A DNA stretch of 64,000 nucleotides. It comes from Paracoccus methylovorus (GTDB lineage: Bacteria > Pseudomonadota > Alphaproteobacteria > Rhodobacterales > Rhodobacteraceae). The notes beneath the pieces were generated by a model. The model worked only from the letters and a program-made list of their open reading frames with translations. It was not told the origin of the DNA and did no database searches. Shown in pieces: positions 53,099 to 63,134 of the stretch. The position numbers were made by a program, and so were the translations under genes. Position 1 is the first letter of the stretch; each line of letters begins with the position of its first letter. Where the stretch lies: positions 1,550,001 to 1,614,000 of the forward strand of contig NZ_CP070368.1 in assembly GCF_016919705.1 (NCBI RefSeq), given 5' to 3'.

Positions 53099-54181
53099 TC
53101 AGTTCGACGCCAGCCAGGCGTTGAAGCGTTCCTGCAATTCGGCGTCGTGATCGACCCAAAAGTCCAGGTTCGACGCCAGCGCCTGTTGCAGGTTGTCGGC
53201 AAAGGTCGGCAGGTTGGGACCCATCGGAACGTCGGTCCCTTCGATATTGCCGACCAGCGCAGCTGCCGAAATGCGTGGCGGACCATAGCTGATGAACTCG
53301 GCGGCACGGGCCTGCTGCTCGGGCGCGGTCGAGAAGGCGATGAACTCTTTCACAGCCTCGGCATTGGGCGCACCTTTCGGGATGACCCAGCCTTCCATCT
53401 CATAGATCTGGCCGTCCCAGACGATCTTGAAGGGCTTGCCCTCTTTCTGGGCCGCGTCGAAGATCCGGCCGTTGAAGGCGAAGGCCATGGAGACCTCGCC
53501 ATCCGCCAGAAGCTGCGGCGGCTGAGCGCCGGCTTCCCACCAGATCACGTTGTTCTTGATGGTGTCCAGCTTGGCAAATGCGCGGTCCACGCCCTCGGGG
53601 GTGCCCAGCACCTCATAGACCTGATCGGGCGGCACGCCGTCGGCCATCAGCGCGAATTCCAGGTTGAACTTGGCGCCCTTGCGCATGGTGCGCTTGCCCG
53701 GGAACTTTGCCGTATCGAAAAAGTCGGCCGCGCCGGCGGGCTTGGCATCAGGGAATTTGCCGTCGTCATAGGCCAGGATCATCGAATAGACGTCGGTGCC
53801 GACGAAGCATTCGGTGATCGCCCCGTCAATGAAGTCATCCACCGCGGCGGTGCCATCGGCAGCCGGGGTCAGGATCGAGGGGTCAAGCTCTTCCAGCAGA
53901 CCTTCGTCGCAAAGCCGCACCGCATCGGCATATTCGACCGAAGCCACGTCGATCGAGACGTTGCCCGCCTCGACCTGGGCCTTGACCGGAGTGGCCGGGT
54001 TGTCGGCGTCCGAGATCACGACCTTGATGCCGGTCTTTGCCTCGAACGGCTTTGCATAGGCCTCGACATGGCTGCGGCCATAGGCACCGCCCCACGACAG
54101 CAGGTTCACCTGCTTGTCCTGCGCCTGGGCAGACACCCCCATCGCAACCAGCGCAGAGGTCAGTATCAACGTGCGTTTCAT
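53099..54181 (-). CDS. Extracellular solute-binding protein (PotD type), first copy
   Basis: A 360-residue periplasmic binding protein with a signal peptide (MKRTLILTSALVAMGVSAQA). The mature form starts K-Q-V-N-L-L-S-W-G-G-A-Y-G-R-S-H-V-E-A-Y. It is a close paralogue of the next gene. The start at 54181 has AGGGAG upstream; an 18-codon N-terminal extension is rejected. It follows the ATPase gene by 28 bases, so it is first among the binding components. Ligand unknown. Confidence 0.93.
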   Translation of the reverse strand: MKRTLILTSALVAMGVSAQAQDKQVNLLSWGGAYGRSHVEAYAKPFEAKTGIKVVISDADNPATPVKAQVEAGNVSIDVASVEYADAVRLCDEGLLEELDPSILTPAADGTAAVDDFIDGAITECFVGTDVYSMILAYDDGKFPDAKPAGAADFFDTAKFPGKRTMRKGAKFNLEFALMADGVPPDQVYEVLGTPEGVDRAFAKLDTIKNNVIWWEAGAQPPQLLADGEVSMAFAFNGRIFDAAQKEGKPFKIVWDGQIYEMEGWVIPKGAPNAEAVKEFIAFSTAPEQQARAAEFISYGPPRISAAALVGNIEGTDVPMGPNLPTFADNLQQALASNLDFWVDHDAELQERFNAWLASN

Positions 54182-54209
54182 TATAACTCCCTGGGTTCTT
54201 GCGTAACAG

Positions 54210-55313
54210 TTAGACCGGATCGAGCGCACGGGCATCCTCGGGATGCCAGCCGATCCGAATGGTCTGCCCGGGCGACAGTTTTACCTGACCCAGTGTATTG
54301 CGGTATTTCATGACGAAATCGTCCTGCCCGGCCACATGCAGCCGCGCCCGCAGGATGTCGCCCATATAGATGACGTCGCGCACCCGCGCCTGGATGGTAT
54401 GGGCGCCCGAGGGCATCAGTTCAGGCTTGAACTCCACCCGCTCAGGCCGGATCGAGACGGTGGTGGTCTGCCCGACCTCGCGGATATTGACGGCAGTGGC
54501 GTCGATCAGGTCGCCATTGGTCAGCTTTACCAGCGTCCTGTCGCCCTGCAACTGCTCGATGGTGCCGCGCAACGCGTTGTTTTCGCCGATGAAGCCGGCG
54601 ACAAAGCTGTTGCCGGGCTGCTCGTAAAGCACCGGGGGCGCCGCAAGCTGCTGGATGCGCCCATCGTTGAACACGGCGATGCGGTCCGACATGGTCAGCG
54701 CCTCGCCCTGATCGTGGGTGACGTAAACGACGGTGATGCCCAGCCGGTCGTGCAGCGCCTTGATTTCAAACTGCATATGTTCGCGCAACTGCTTGTCGAG
54801 CGCGCCCAGCGGCTCGTCCATCAGCACAAGCTTGGGATCGAAGACCAGCGCCCGCGCCAGTGCGATGCGCTGCTGCTGGCCGCCCGAAAGCTGGGCCGGG
54901 CGGCGGTTCTTGAACTGGCCCATCTGCACCATGTCCAGCGCGCGGGCGATGCGGGTTTCGCGCTCATCCTTGGACATGCCCCGCACTTCCAGCGGGAAAG
55001 ACAGGTTTTCGCCCACGCTCATATGCGGGAAAAGCGCGTAGTTCTGGAACACCATGCCAATGCCGCGCTTATGAGGCGGCACATCGTTGATGTTCCTGCC
55101 GTCCAGCCGGATTTCTCCATGGGTTGCCGTCTCGAATCCAGCCAGCATCATCAGGCAGGTCGTCTTGCCCGAACCTGACGGGCCAAGCATTGTCAGAAAT
55201 TCGCCCTTGCCGATGGTCAGGTTCAGGTCTTTGACCACAAGCGATTGGCCATCATAGCTTTTCTGGACGTGATCGAAGACAACGAAAGCGTCGTTGCCGG
55301 GGTCTGCTGTCAC
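54210..55313 (-). CDS. ABC transporter ATPase (PotA type)
   Basis: A 367-residue ATPase with Walker A G-P-S-G-S-G-K-T-T, the signature Q-L-S-G-G-Q-Q-Q-R and Walker B V-L-M-D-E-P-L-G-A-L-D, followed by a C-terminal TOBE-type domain (about 285-360). It drives the adjacent permeases. It is the first gene of the importer operon; 185 bases upstream, before the oxidase gene, probably hold the promoter. Confidence 0.95.
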   Translation of the reverse strand: MTADPGNDAFVVFDHVQKSYDGQSLVVKDLNLTIGKGEFLTMLGPSGSGKTTCLMMLAGFETATHGEIRLDGRNINDVPPHKRGIGMVFQNYALFPHMSVGENLSFPLEVRGMSKDERETRIARALDMVQMGQFKNRRPAQLSGGQQQRIALARALVFDPKLVLMDEPLGALDKQLREHMQFEIKALHDRLGITVVYVTHDQGEALTMSDRIAVFNDGRIQQLAAPPVLYEQPGNSFVAGFIGENNALRGTIEQLQGDRTLVKLTNGDLIDATAVNIREVGQTTTVSIRPERVEFKPELMPSGAHTIQARVRDVIYMGDILRARLHVAGQDDFVMKYRNTLGQVKLSPGQTIRIGWHPEDARALDPV

Positions 55314-55498
55314 GATGCGGGCTCCCTGTTTCTATTGTTTCTTCGTTCCGCCCGCCAACAGTAAGCGGCGGTTATCGGGGAATGCAACTCACTTGTCATC
55401 GCGCGCGGCAGAACACCGGCGACGAGGTCCATGTGGCATTGCGTCACCACCCTTTCGCCCGGCAGAGTCGCATTTATCGGGAAGACTTGCCCGCCGGT

Positions 55499-56728
55499 TC
55501 AGCGGAAGCGGTAAAGATCCGCGTCGGGATCGGACCGGCCATCTATGCGGCGCGCGGTCAATTCCGCGGCGATAACGGAATAAGTGATGCCGTTGCCGCC
55601 AAAACCCATCACCGCATGGCTGCGGCGGCAGCCGGGCACCCGGTCGATGATCGGCAATCCGTCATCGCTGTCGCCAAAGGCAGCCGCCCAGCGATAGGCC
55701 GGACGGCCGACGCGAATACCGCAGGTTTCACGCAGTTTCCGCGCAATTTCTGCGGCGTTTCGTCGCAGTTTGTCGGGGTCCGACCAAGCGTCGGGACTTG
55801 CTTCATCCTCGCCCCCGGCAATGATCCGGCCGGTCGGGGTGGTGCGGAAATACAGATAGGGGTCGGCGGCCTCCCACACCAGAAAGTCGCTGAGCCAGCC
55901 GGGCTGACGCACCCCTTCGTCCGAGGCGATGGCCCAGGTCGAGATGATCCGGTGATGCGCCGAGGCCAGTTGCGGCAGGGTTTCATAACCGGTGCAGAAT
56001 ACCACGTGACCCGCCACCACCACCCTGCCGTCCGACAGCGCCAGCGCCACGCCGTCCGCCAGTTCGGCGAAATCCGTCACCTCCAGCGGCGAGACGATCT
56101 CGGCCCCGCGCTCTTGCGCCACGCGTAAAAGACCGGCCGTAAGTTGCGCCGGGTTGGCCGAGGCCGAAGCCCGCGAGACGATGGCGCCGGTGCGGTCGAT
56201 GCCGAATTCGTCCAGCAGGCGTTGACGGGACAGGAACTCAGCCTCGATCCCGACTTCGCGGCGCAGCGCGGCCTCGGCTTCCAGCGCGCGAAAGCCCATC
56301 TCGTCGCCGGCAAGGTAAAGCGCCCGCTTGCGGCCCATCTGGCAGTCAAGGCCAAGCCGGCGCGATAGCCGCAGCAATTCCTCGACCGCCTTGACGGAAC
56401 GCAGCCATGCCCGGGCCGCCTTTTCGGGACCGATCTGGCGTGAAAGCCGTGTCAGCGGCACATCAATCTCGTGCTGGATCATCGCGGTCGAGGCCAGCGA
56501 CGAACCCCGCACCGGCTGGCGCCGATCCAACAGCAGCACCCGCCGGTTCTTGCGACGGGTCTGCCGCTCGGCCAGCAGCGCCGCCGAGATGCCTGTGCCG
56601 ACGATCACCACGTCCCAGCGGGGTTGCGAGGGCGCGGCCTGATGCGCGACCGTGATACGCGGTGTCTCTGCCCAGAACGGATATGCCGTGCGCAGACGCC
56701 GCTTGATGGTGCGGCGGGGCGCGGTCAT
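55499..56728 (-). CDS. FAD-dependent oxidoreductase (DAO family)
   Basis: A 409-residue flavoprotein with an N-terminal Rossmann motif V-V-I-V-G-T-G-I-S-A-A-L near residue 40 and a substrate domain ending G-F-G-G-N-G-I-T-Y-S, typical of glycine/D-amino-acid or polyamine oxidases. It overlaps the DUF421 gene upstream by 4 bases and precedes a polyamine-type ABC importer on the same strand. It may oxidise the imported amine or amino acid, but that is inference. Confidence 0.88.
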   Translation of the reverse strand: MTAPRRTIKRRLRTAYPFWAETPRITVAHQAAPSQPRWDVVIVGTGISAALLAERQTRRKNRRVLLLDRRQPVRGSSLASTAMIQHEIDVPLTRLSRQIGPEKAARAWLRSVKAVEELLRLSRRLGLDCQMGRKRALYLAGDEMGFRALEAEAALRREVGIEAEFLSRQRLLDEFGIDRTGAIVSRASASANPAQLTAGLLRVAQERGAEIVSPLEVTDFAELADGVALALSDGRVVVAGHVVFCTGYETLPQLASAHHRIISTWAIASDEGVRQPGWLSDFLVWEAADPYLYFRTTPTGRIIAGGEDEASPDAWSDPDKLRRNAAEIARKLRETCGIRVGRPAYRWAAAFGDSDDGLPIIDRVPGCRRSHAVMGFGGNGITYSVIAAELTARRIDGRSDPDADLYRFR

Positions 56729-57291
56729 GCCTTGTCCACCCAGATCATTTCGTGCTGCGGCAGGGCGGGTGGCTGGTAAAGTCCCGCCTTGTCGGCCCGG
56801 TCATCGGTCAGCACCGACAGCCCGCCGTTCGATTCCAGAATGGCGAACTTGACTTCGGCCAGGTCGGTCACACCCTTTTCGCGCAACTTCAGATACAACT
56901 CGCTCATGCCGATACCCTGCTGTCGCAGCCGGTCCTGATGCACCCGGCCGTCGCTGATGACAATGCGCGGCCGTCCCTCGAAAAGCCGCGACAGCATGTC
57001 CGAGGACAGGATCGCCTCGTCCAGCAGCTTGTTGAAGGCCGCGACAAGAAAGATGGCGAACATCGCCGGCAGCAGCGGCACATCGGGATAGAACAGCGAA
57101 TCGCCCACTGCCGAGCCGATGGCGATGACCAGCAGGAATTCCACGATGGAAAGCTGCGCCACCGTGCGCCCACCCAGCCAGCGCATCAGCGCCAGCGTGT
57201 AGAAATAGATAATGGTGGTGCGAAAGACGATCTCCCAGGCGAAGCCAAAGCTCTGATCGCCCAGAAAGATGCGGTGAAGTTCGTCAAGCAT
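56725..57291 (-). CDS. DUF421 family membrane protein (YetF-like)
   Basis: A 188-residue protein with about three membrane segments in residues 15-85 and a cytoplasmic C-terminal domain. The R-T-T-I-I-Y-F-Y-T-L-A-L-M-R-W-L-G-G and G-I-G-M-S-E-L-Y-L-K-L-R blocks fit DUF421. The ATG at 57291 is preferred over an upstream frame. The role of the family is uncertain, with links to spore or stress membranes in other bacteria. It is coupled to the oxidase gene by a 4-base overlap. Confidence 0.85.
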   Translation of the reverse strand: MLDELHRIFLGDQSFGFAWEIVFRTTIIYFYTLALMRWLGGRTVAQLSIVEFLLVIAIGSAVGDSLFYPDVPLLPAMFAIFLVAAFNKLLDEAILSSDMLSRLFEGRPRIVISDGRVHQDRLRQQGIGMSELYLKLREKGVTDLAEVKFAILESNGGLSVLTDDRADKAGLYQPPALPQHEMIWVDKA

Positions 57292-57468
57292 GGCGGCTGT
57301 CCCCTGCCCGCGCTGGCTTTGCGCCAAGAGACAAGCCGCGAGGCCGTGCGCCGGTTCCACGCCCGGTGCCGCAAACACCCAGCATTTCAGCAGGTCGTTG
57401 AACCGCAGAAATGCCTTGGATCCTTATTTGCGCATTTCCCGCGCAATCCCGGTTTTGCCGGAAATGCT

Positions 57469-58194
57469 TTAGACAGCCAGAAAGCCGCCATCCACCGGCA
57501 GCACCGCGCCCGAGATCATGCGGCTGTCATCGGAGAGCAGCAGCGCGATGGCCTGCGCCACCTCTTCGGCCTCGGCAAAGCGGTTCAGCGGATGGCGCAC
57601 CATCATCGGCTGGCTTTTTGCCGGGTCCGACCAAGCATCGGCGGCCAGTTCGGTCAGCGTGATGGTCGGGGCCACCGCGTTCACGCGAATCCCATGCGGC
57701 CCCAACTCCTTGGCCAGCACGCGCGTCGCACCCTCAAGCCCGGCCTTGGAGGCGGCATAGCATAGGTGGTCCTGAAACCCGCGATGACCGGCGATCGAAG
57801 TGATATTGACGATGGCGCCGCCGCCGCCGGCCGCCACGCGGGCGCGGGCGAATTCCTGACAACAGATCAGCGCAGCGCGCAGGTTGATGCCCAGCACCGC
57901 CTCATACCCCGCCTCGGTCATGTCCAGCGCACTTTCCAGCACATTGATGCCGGCGCTGTTGATCAGATAATCGGCGGTCCCGGCCTTGGCCATGGCAGCG
58001 CGGGCGGCGGCCGGATCGGCCAGATCCACGCTGATGCCCGTGCCACCGATCTCGGCGGCAAGGCTGTCCAGATCGGACTGGGTGCGGCTCAGCGCGACGA
58101 CATGCGCGCCGCGTTCGGCCATAAGCCGGGCGCAGGCGCGGCCGATGCCCTTGCCCGCGCCGGTGATGATGACGGTTTTGCCCGAGAATTGCAT
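57469..58194 (-). CDS. SDR-family oxidoreductase, L-xylulose-reductase-like
   Basis: A 241-residue short-chain dehydrogenase with NAD(P) motif T-G-A-G-K-G-I-G-R, N-S-A-G and the catalytic Y-A-A-S-K. It closely resembles human DCXR/L-xylulose reductase: A-L-S-R-T-Q-S-D-L-D-S-L, E-L-G-P-H-G-I-R-V-N-A-V-x-P-T and W-S-D-P-A-K are shared. It probably interconverts a pentulose and a pentitol. The start at 58194 (M-Q-F-S-G-K) is favoured over an ATG four codons upstream. Last gene of the operon. Confidence 0.88.
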   Translation of the reverse strand: MQFSGKTVIITGAGKGIGRACARLMAERGAHVVALSRTQSDLDSLAAEIGGTGISVDLADPAAARAAMAKAGTADYLINSAGINVLESALDMTEAGYEAVLGINLRAALICCQEFARARVAAGGGGAIVNITSIAGHRGFQDHLCYAASKAGLEGATRVLAKELGPHGIRVNAVAPTITLTELAADAWSDPAKSQPMMVRHPLNRFAEAEEVAQAIALLLSDDSRMISGAVLPVDGGFLAV

Positions 58195-58222
58195 AAGGCC
58201 TCGCATGGTTCGGAAAAGGGGT

Positions 58223-59842
58223 TCAGGCCGGCACGGCCGCCATGGCGTCGCGGATCTGCCGCGCCGTGGATTGCAGCATCAGGAAGGCGGCATAACGCGC
58301 ATCCTGTCGGGCGCGCGCGCCTTGCTGGGGGTCGCAGCGCGTAGCGATGCGCGACATGGCAGGCATCGCCGTATGCAGGTCGGGGAACATCCCCGCAGCC
58401 ACCGCACCCAGCATGGCCGAGCCCAAAAGCACCGGCTCGGGGCATTCGGTAATCTCGACCGGCAGGCCCGTGGCATCGGCCAGAAGCTGACGGGTCAGCG
58501 GATGCGCACCTGCGCCACCGCTGACGCTGATGGTTTCAACCGGGGCACCGTTTTGCGCCTGCGCCTCGATGATCTGGCGCAGACCGTAACCCAGGCCGCA
58601 AATCCCCGCCACATATAGGGCGACCAGCGAATCCGGCCCGGTCTCCATCCCCTGCCCCATGATGACGGCACGGGCGTGGGGGTCGGCAAAGGGCGCACGA
58701 TTGCCCAGAAACTCCGGCACGACATGCAGCTCATCCGCCAGCCGCACCGCTTCGCTTGACCCGCCCGCCAGTTCCAGCGCCCGGTCGGCCAGCCATTGCG
58801 GCAGGGATTTGCCAGCGGCTTTGGCAAGCGCGGTCGCCTCGGCGGTGGCGGGGTGAAGCTGAACCAACTGGTCGATTGCGGCACCTGCGGCGGATTGGCC
58901 GCCCTCGTTCAGCCACATGCCGGGCACCATGGCGGAATAGTAGGGCCCCCAGACGCCCGGCACGAAAGCCGGTTCGCGCGTCGTGGTCATGGTGCAGGAC
59001 GAGGTGCCAAAGACATAGCCGACACAGCGCGTCGCATCACCGCCCGCAGCCACGGTGCCGACGCCGCCGGCATGGGCATCGATCAACCCGGCCGCAACGG
59101 CGGTGCCGGGACGCAGACCCATGGCTTGCGCGGCTGCCTCGGTCAGTCCGGCGCCCAGCCGCGTACCTGGATCGACGACGCGCTGGCCGATACGTGCGAA
59201 ATCCTGATCGGCAAGGTCCGCCAAACCGATCTGACGGAAATAGCCGGCATCCCAGCGGCCCTCATGCGCCAGATAGGTCCACTTGCAGGTCACCGTGCAG
59301 GCCGACCGCTCTGACGCGCCCGTGGCCTTCCAGGTCAGGAAATCGGTCAGGTCGAAGAAATGCTCGGCCGCGGCATAGATCTCGGGCCGGTTCTCGCGGA
59401 GCCACAGCAGCTTCGGCGTCTCCATCTCGGGCGAGATGCGGCCGCCGACGTATTTCAGCACGTCATGGCCTTGCGCATTGATCCGCTCGGCCTGTTCGAC
59501 GGCGCGGTGGTCCATCCAGACGATGATATCACGTTCGGGATGGGCAGGATCGCCCACAGGCAGCGTCTTGTCCCCCGCACCGCGGACGACCAGAGAGCAA
59601 GTGGCATCAAAACCGATGCCTGTGACCTGCGAAGGCTCGATCCCTGCACAAGTCACGCATTCCCGGACCGAGTCGCAGACGGCGCGCCAGACCTGCTCAC
59701 TGGACTGCTCGGCGATCACCCCGCCCTCGCGGTGCATCTCGATGGGACGCTTGGCCGTGGCAAGCAGCCTGCCGCCCCGGTCAAAGACCCCGGCACGAGC
59801 CGATCCGGTGCCGACATCGATGCCGATCAGATACTGGTCCAT
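58223..59842 (-). CDS. FGGY-family D-ribulokinase-like kinase
   Basis: A 539-residue sugar kinase. I-G-I-D-V-G-T-G-S-A-R-A near the N-terminus is the ATP-binding phosphate loop, and D-H-R-A-V, P-K-L-L-W-L-R-E-N, V-W-G-P-Y-Y-S-A-M-V-P-G and N-E-G-G-Q-S resemble the human FGGY D-ribulokinase group rather than xylulokinase. It would phosphorylate D-ribulose to feed the pentose phosphate pathway. It lies between ribitol dehydrogenase and the xylulose-reductase-like gene. Confidence 0.9.
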   Translation of the reverse strand: MDQYLIGIDVGTGSARAGVFDRGGRLLATAKRPIEMHREGGVIAEQSSEQVWRAVCDSVRECVTCAGIEPSQVTGIGFDATCSLVVRGAGDKTLPVGDPAHPERDIIVWMDHRAVEQAERINAQGHDVLKYVGGRISPEMETPKLLWLRENRPEIYAAAEHFFDLTDFLTWKATGASERSACTVTCKWTYLAHEGRWDAGYFRQIGLADLADQDFARIGQRVVDPGTRLGAGLTEAAAQAMGLRPGTAVAAGLIDAHAGGVGTVAAGGDATRCVGYVFGTSSCTMTTTREPAFVPGVWGPYYSAMVPGMWLNEGGQSAAGAAIDQLVQLHPATAEATALAKAAGKSLPQWLADRALELAGGSSEAVRLADELHVVPEFLGNRAPFADPHARAVIMGQGMETGPDSLVALYVAGICGLGYGLRQIIEAQAQNGAPVETISVSGGAGAHPLTRQLLADATGLPVEITECPEPVLLGSAMLGAVAAGMFPDLHTAMPAMSRIATRCDPQQGARARQDARYAAFLMLQSTARQIRDAMAAVPA

Positions 59843-59869
59843 TACGCTTCTCCGTGCCGGGGCGGTGGT

Positions 59870-60601
59870 TCAAACGCGGTCGAAATTGGTCGGCAGCACC
59901 AGCATGTCGCGGATGGTGACGGTGCGTTTGCGGGTCAGCATGTATTCGACCGCATCGGCGACCTCGTCCGCGTCGATCAGGCTGCCGGATTCCTTGGCCT
60001 TGCGCAGGTTCTCCTCGGGCCAGTCGGCCAGCAACGCCGAGATGACCGGGCCGGGCGAAACCTGCATGACACGCACGCCATGCGGGATCATCTGCCGGCG
60101 CATGCCTTGCACAAAGCTGGTGATCGCCCATTTCGAGCCGGAATAGACCGGCTCCCAATAGGTCGGGAAATGGCCGGCGATCGAGCAGGTGACGACGATG
60201 TCGCCGGTCTTGCGCGCGGACATATGCGGCACCACGGCCTGAACGTTCTTCATCACCGCGTTGATGTTGAGGTTCAGCATCCGGTCGATGGCTTCGGGCG
60301 TCGTCTCGGTCAGATCGCCGCCGATATAGGTGCCGGCGTTGCAATACAGGATGTCGATGTGATCAACCTTGGCCAGGATCTCGGGGATCATGGCATTGCA
60401 GCTGTCGGTGTCGAGCAGATCGGTGACCTGCGCGACCGCCTTAGGCCCCAGCTTAGCGGTCAGCTCGTTCAGCGCCGCCTCGTTTCGGTCCACCATGACC
60501 ACGGTGGCGCCGCCTTTCAGCAGCCGCTCGGCCGTGGCCAGACCAATCCCCGAGGCCGCGCCGGTGATGACGGCAATCTTTCCGTCCAGCGATTCAGACA
60601 T
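59870..60601 (-). CDS. rbtD: Ribitol 2-dehydrogenase-like SDR
   Basis: A 243-residue NAD-dependent SDR that closely follows Klebsiella ribitol dehydrogenase: T-G-A-A-S-G-I-G-L-A-T-A, C-N-A-G-T-Y-I-G-G-D, L-N-L-N-I-N-A, W-E-P-V-Y-S-G-S-K-W and T-V-T-I-R-D-M-L-V-L-P. It would oxidise ribitol to D-ribulose. It lies between the ABC permease and the ribulokinase-like gene, which acts on its product. Confidence 0.9.
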   Translation of the reverse strand: MSESLDGKIAVITGAASGIGLATAERLLKGGATVVMVDRNEAALNELTAKLGPKAVAQVTDLLDTDSCNAMIPEILAKVDHIDILYCNAGTYIGGDLTETTPEAIDRMLNLNINAVMKNVQAVVPHMSARKTGDIVVTCSIAGHFPTYWEPVYSGSKWAITSFVQGMRRQMIPHGVRVMQVSPGPVISALLADWPEENLRKAKESGSLIDADEVADAVEYMLTRKRTVTIRDMLVLPTNFDRV

Positions 60602-60637
60602 TCCGTTCTCCTGTTCTGGATGATGAAGCGGGCCGGC

Positions 60638-61615
60638 TCAGCGCCACTCGCGCCCGATATAGATGGCCAGCAGGATGATCGCGCCCTTGATGACGTCCTG
60701 CAGGTAGGGGTTGATGCCCATCAGGTTCAGGCCGTTGTTCAGGATGCCCAACAGCACCGCGCCGATCAGCGTGCCCAGGATCAACCCCCGTCCGCCGGCG
60801 ATGGCGGTGCCGCCCAGAACCACGGCAGCGATGGCGTCCAGCTCGAACCCCTGTCCGGCGTTGGGCTGGCCGCTCATCAGCCGGCCGGTCAGGATCACCG
60901 CGGCAAGGGCCGAGGTCAGGCCCGATATGCCATAGACCGCCAGCTTGACCCGCTGCGTCTTGACGCCTGACAGCCGGGCGGCGGTCTCGTTGCCGCCGAT
61001 GGCATAGACATGGCGGCCGAACGCGGTGCGCTGCAGCAGGACCCATGCGAAGGCATAGATCACCACCATGATGATGACCGGGACCGGCACGACGCCAATG
61101 CGCCCGACACCGAACCACGAAATCCAGCTGGGAATGCCGCTGATCGGATAGCCGCCCGAATAGATCAGGCCCAGGCCGCGCGCCATGCCCATGGTGGCCA
61201 GCGTCACGATGATCGCGGGCATCTTGCCCCATGCGACCAGCGCGCCGTTCGCCAGCCCGATGCCCAGACCGACGACCAGACCGATCAGCAGCCCCAGCGG
61301 CGCCGGCAGGCCCATATTGACCATCATCCCGGCGCTAAGCGTCCCGACCAGCGCCATGACTGCGCCGACCGAAAGGTCGATGCCTCCGGTCAGGATCACG
61401 AAGGTCATGCCGACTGCAAGAATGCCGACGACCGACACCTGACGCAGCACGTTCATGATATTGTTCAGGCTGAAGAAGTTATCGCTGGCCAAGCCCATCA
61501 GCACCGACACCACGATCAGTCCGATCAGCGGCAGCGCCAGCGGCGAATGCAGCAGGCGGCCAAGGTTGAGGCCGCCGTTTTTCCCGGCTGCGCCGGTGTC
61601 TGTGTCATGCGACAT
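60638..61615 (-). CDS. Sugar ABC transporter permease (RbsC type)
   Basis: A 325-residue inner-membrane permease with about ten helices. It has [13 protein letters not shown] and the coupling motif [14 protein letters not shown]. The start at 61615 overlaps the ATPase stop by 11 bases. It belongs to the ribose/xylose-type sugar importers and probably carries a pentitol or pentose. Confidence 0.94.
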   Translation of the reverse strand: MSHDTDTGAAGKNGGLNLGRLLHSPLALPLIGLIVVSVLMGLASDNFFSLNNIMNVLRQVSVVGILAVGMTFVILTGGIDLSVGAVMALVGTLSAGMMVNMGLPAPLGLLIGLVVGLGIGLANGALVAWGKMPAIIVTLATMGMARGLGLIYSGGYPISGIPSWISWFGVGRIGVVPVPVIIMVVIYAFAWVLLQRTAFGRHVYAIGGNETAARLSGVKTQRVKLAVYGISGLTSALAAVILTGRLMSGQPNAGQGFELDAIAAVVLGGTAIAGGRGLILGTLIGAVLLGILNNGLNLMGINPYLQDVIKGAIILLAIYIGREWR

Positions 61616-63107
61616 GTTCAACTCTCCCGGTCGTGGCATGGGTCATGATGGTTTCGGAATTGATCTGGTCGCCCTCGACCGTGGCCACGATCCCACCCGA
61701 GCGGAATACGCAGACCCTGTCGGACATGCCGATCACCTCGGGCAGTTCCGAGGAGATCATGATGATCGCGCCGCCTCGCGCAGTGAATTCGCGCATCAGC
61801 GCATAGATTTCCGACTTGGCGCCGACGTCGATGCCGCGCGTCGGCTCGTCAAAGATCAGCACGTTCATATCATGGTTCAGCCAACGGGCGATGACGACCT
61901 TTTGCTGGTTGCCGCCCGACAGCGTATCGACGCGGGCCAGCGGCCCCTGCGCCTTGACCCGGACCTGCTCCATCGCGGTGCGGGTGCAGTCCAGCTCCTT
62001 CTTGAGGTCGATGAACCAGTGGTTCTTGCGATACTTGCCGTAATTGTTCAGCGAAATATTCTGCAGGATTGAAAAGCTGGTGATCAGCCCCTGTTCCTTG
62101 CGGCTTTCGGGAAGCAGGCCGATGCCATGCGCAAGCCCCTCGTCCGGGCCACGGAACCGCTTTTCGACGCCGTCCACCTTAACCTTGCAGCGCGCGGCGG
62201 GATATGCGCCAAGCGCGGCCAGCACCGTTTCCGTGCGACCCGAACCGACAAGCCCGGAAAAGCCCAGGATCTCGCCCCGGCGCAGGGCAAAGTGCGACAT
62301 GGGGCCGCCCTTTTTCAACTGCACCTCTTCAACCTCGACCACGATGGGGGCAGCCGGGTTGGCGGCGGGCTTGGGCGGAAAATTATTCTCGATCCGGCGA
62401 CCGACCATCATTTCGACCAGCCGATCGTTATCGACATCCGAGACCGCGCAGGAGCCGACGAATTCGCCGTCGCGCAGGACGGTGATGCGGTCGCAGATCT
62501 CGAATATCTCCTCAAGATGGTGCGAGATAAAGATGATCGCCACGCCCTGCTTGCGCAATTCGCGCATGACATTGAACAGATGCTCGACCTCGGACGGGGT
62601 CAGTGTGGCGGTCGGTTCGTCCAGCACCAGAATACGGGCGTTCAGCGACAGCGCCTTGGCGATCTCAACGAACTGCTGCTCGGCGACGGAAAGGCGATAG
62701 ATCGGCACGTCCAGCGGCACATCCACCGCAAGCTGGCGCAGGATTTCGGCGGCGCGGGCGCGCATCGCCTTGCGGTCCAGCATGCCCAGCGGCCCACGCA
62801 TCTCGCGCGCAAGAAACATATTCTCGACGGCGTTAAGATAGGGGATCAGGCTGAATTCCTGAAACACGATGCCGATACCGGCGGCGATGGCCTGATCGTA
62901 ATCGGCAAAATGGCGTTCGGCGCCCTCGATGCGGATCGTGCCGGCACTGGGCTGGATGATGCCGCACAGGATTTTCATCAGCGTCGACTTGCCCGCGCCA
63001 TTCTCACCCAGAAGGGCATGGACCTCGCCGGCCCGGACGTCCAGATCGACGCCGTGCAGAACCTCGATCTTGCCAAAGCTTTTTCGGATTCCGTTCAGTT
63101 CCAGCAT
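61605..63107 (-). CDS. Sugar ABC transporter ATPase (RbsA type)
   Basis: A 500-residue ATPase with two fused nucleotide-binding domains, as in RbsA/XylG. The first has Walker [10 protein letters not shown] and V-L-D-E-P-T; the second retains L-S-G-G-N-Q-Q-K-V and F-D-E-P-T-R-G-I-D, with its P-loop degenerate (G-L-V-G-S-G-R-T-E). It powers import together with the permease downstream and the binding protein upstream. Confidence 0.95.
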   Translation of the reverse strand: MLELNGIRKSFGKIEVLHGVDLDVRAGEVHALLGENGAGKSTLMKILCGIIQPSAGTIRIEGAERHFADYDQAIAAGIGIVFQEFSLIPYLNAVENMFLAREMRGPLGMLDRKAMRARAAEILRQLAVDVPLDVPIYRLSVAEQQFVEIAKALSLNARILVLDEPTATLTPSEVEHLFNVMRELRKQGVAIIFISHHLEEIFEICDRITVLRDGEFVGSCAVSDVDNDRLVEMMVGRRIENNFPPKPAANPAAPIVVEVEEVQLKKGGPMSHFALRRGEILGFSGLVGSGRTETVLAALGAYPAARCKVKVDGVEKRFRGPDEGLAHGIGLLPESRKEQGLITSFSILQNISLNNYGKYRKNHWFIDLKKELDCTRTAMEQVRVKAQGPLARVDTLSGGNQQKVVIARWLNHDMNVLIFDEPTRGIDVGAKSEIYALMREFTARGGAIIMISSELPEVIGMSDRVCVFRSGGIVATVEGDQINSETIMTHATTGRVEHVA

Positions 63108-63134
63108 GGTGCCCTCCTGAATGGCTGCGAAATG

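Noticed and set aside
59360..60970. Plus-strand frame of 536 codons opposite the ribulokinase and ribitol dehydrogenase genes
   Set aside because: It lacks any recognisable domain and lies across two conserved genes and their intergenic gap.
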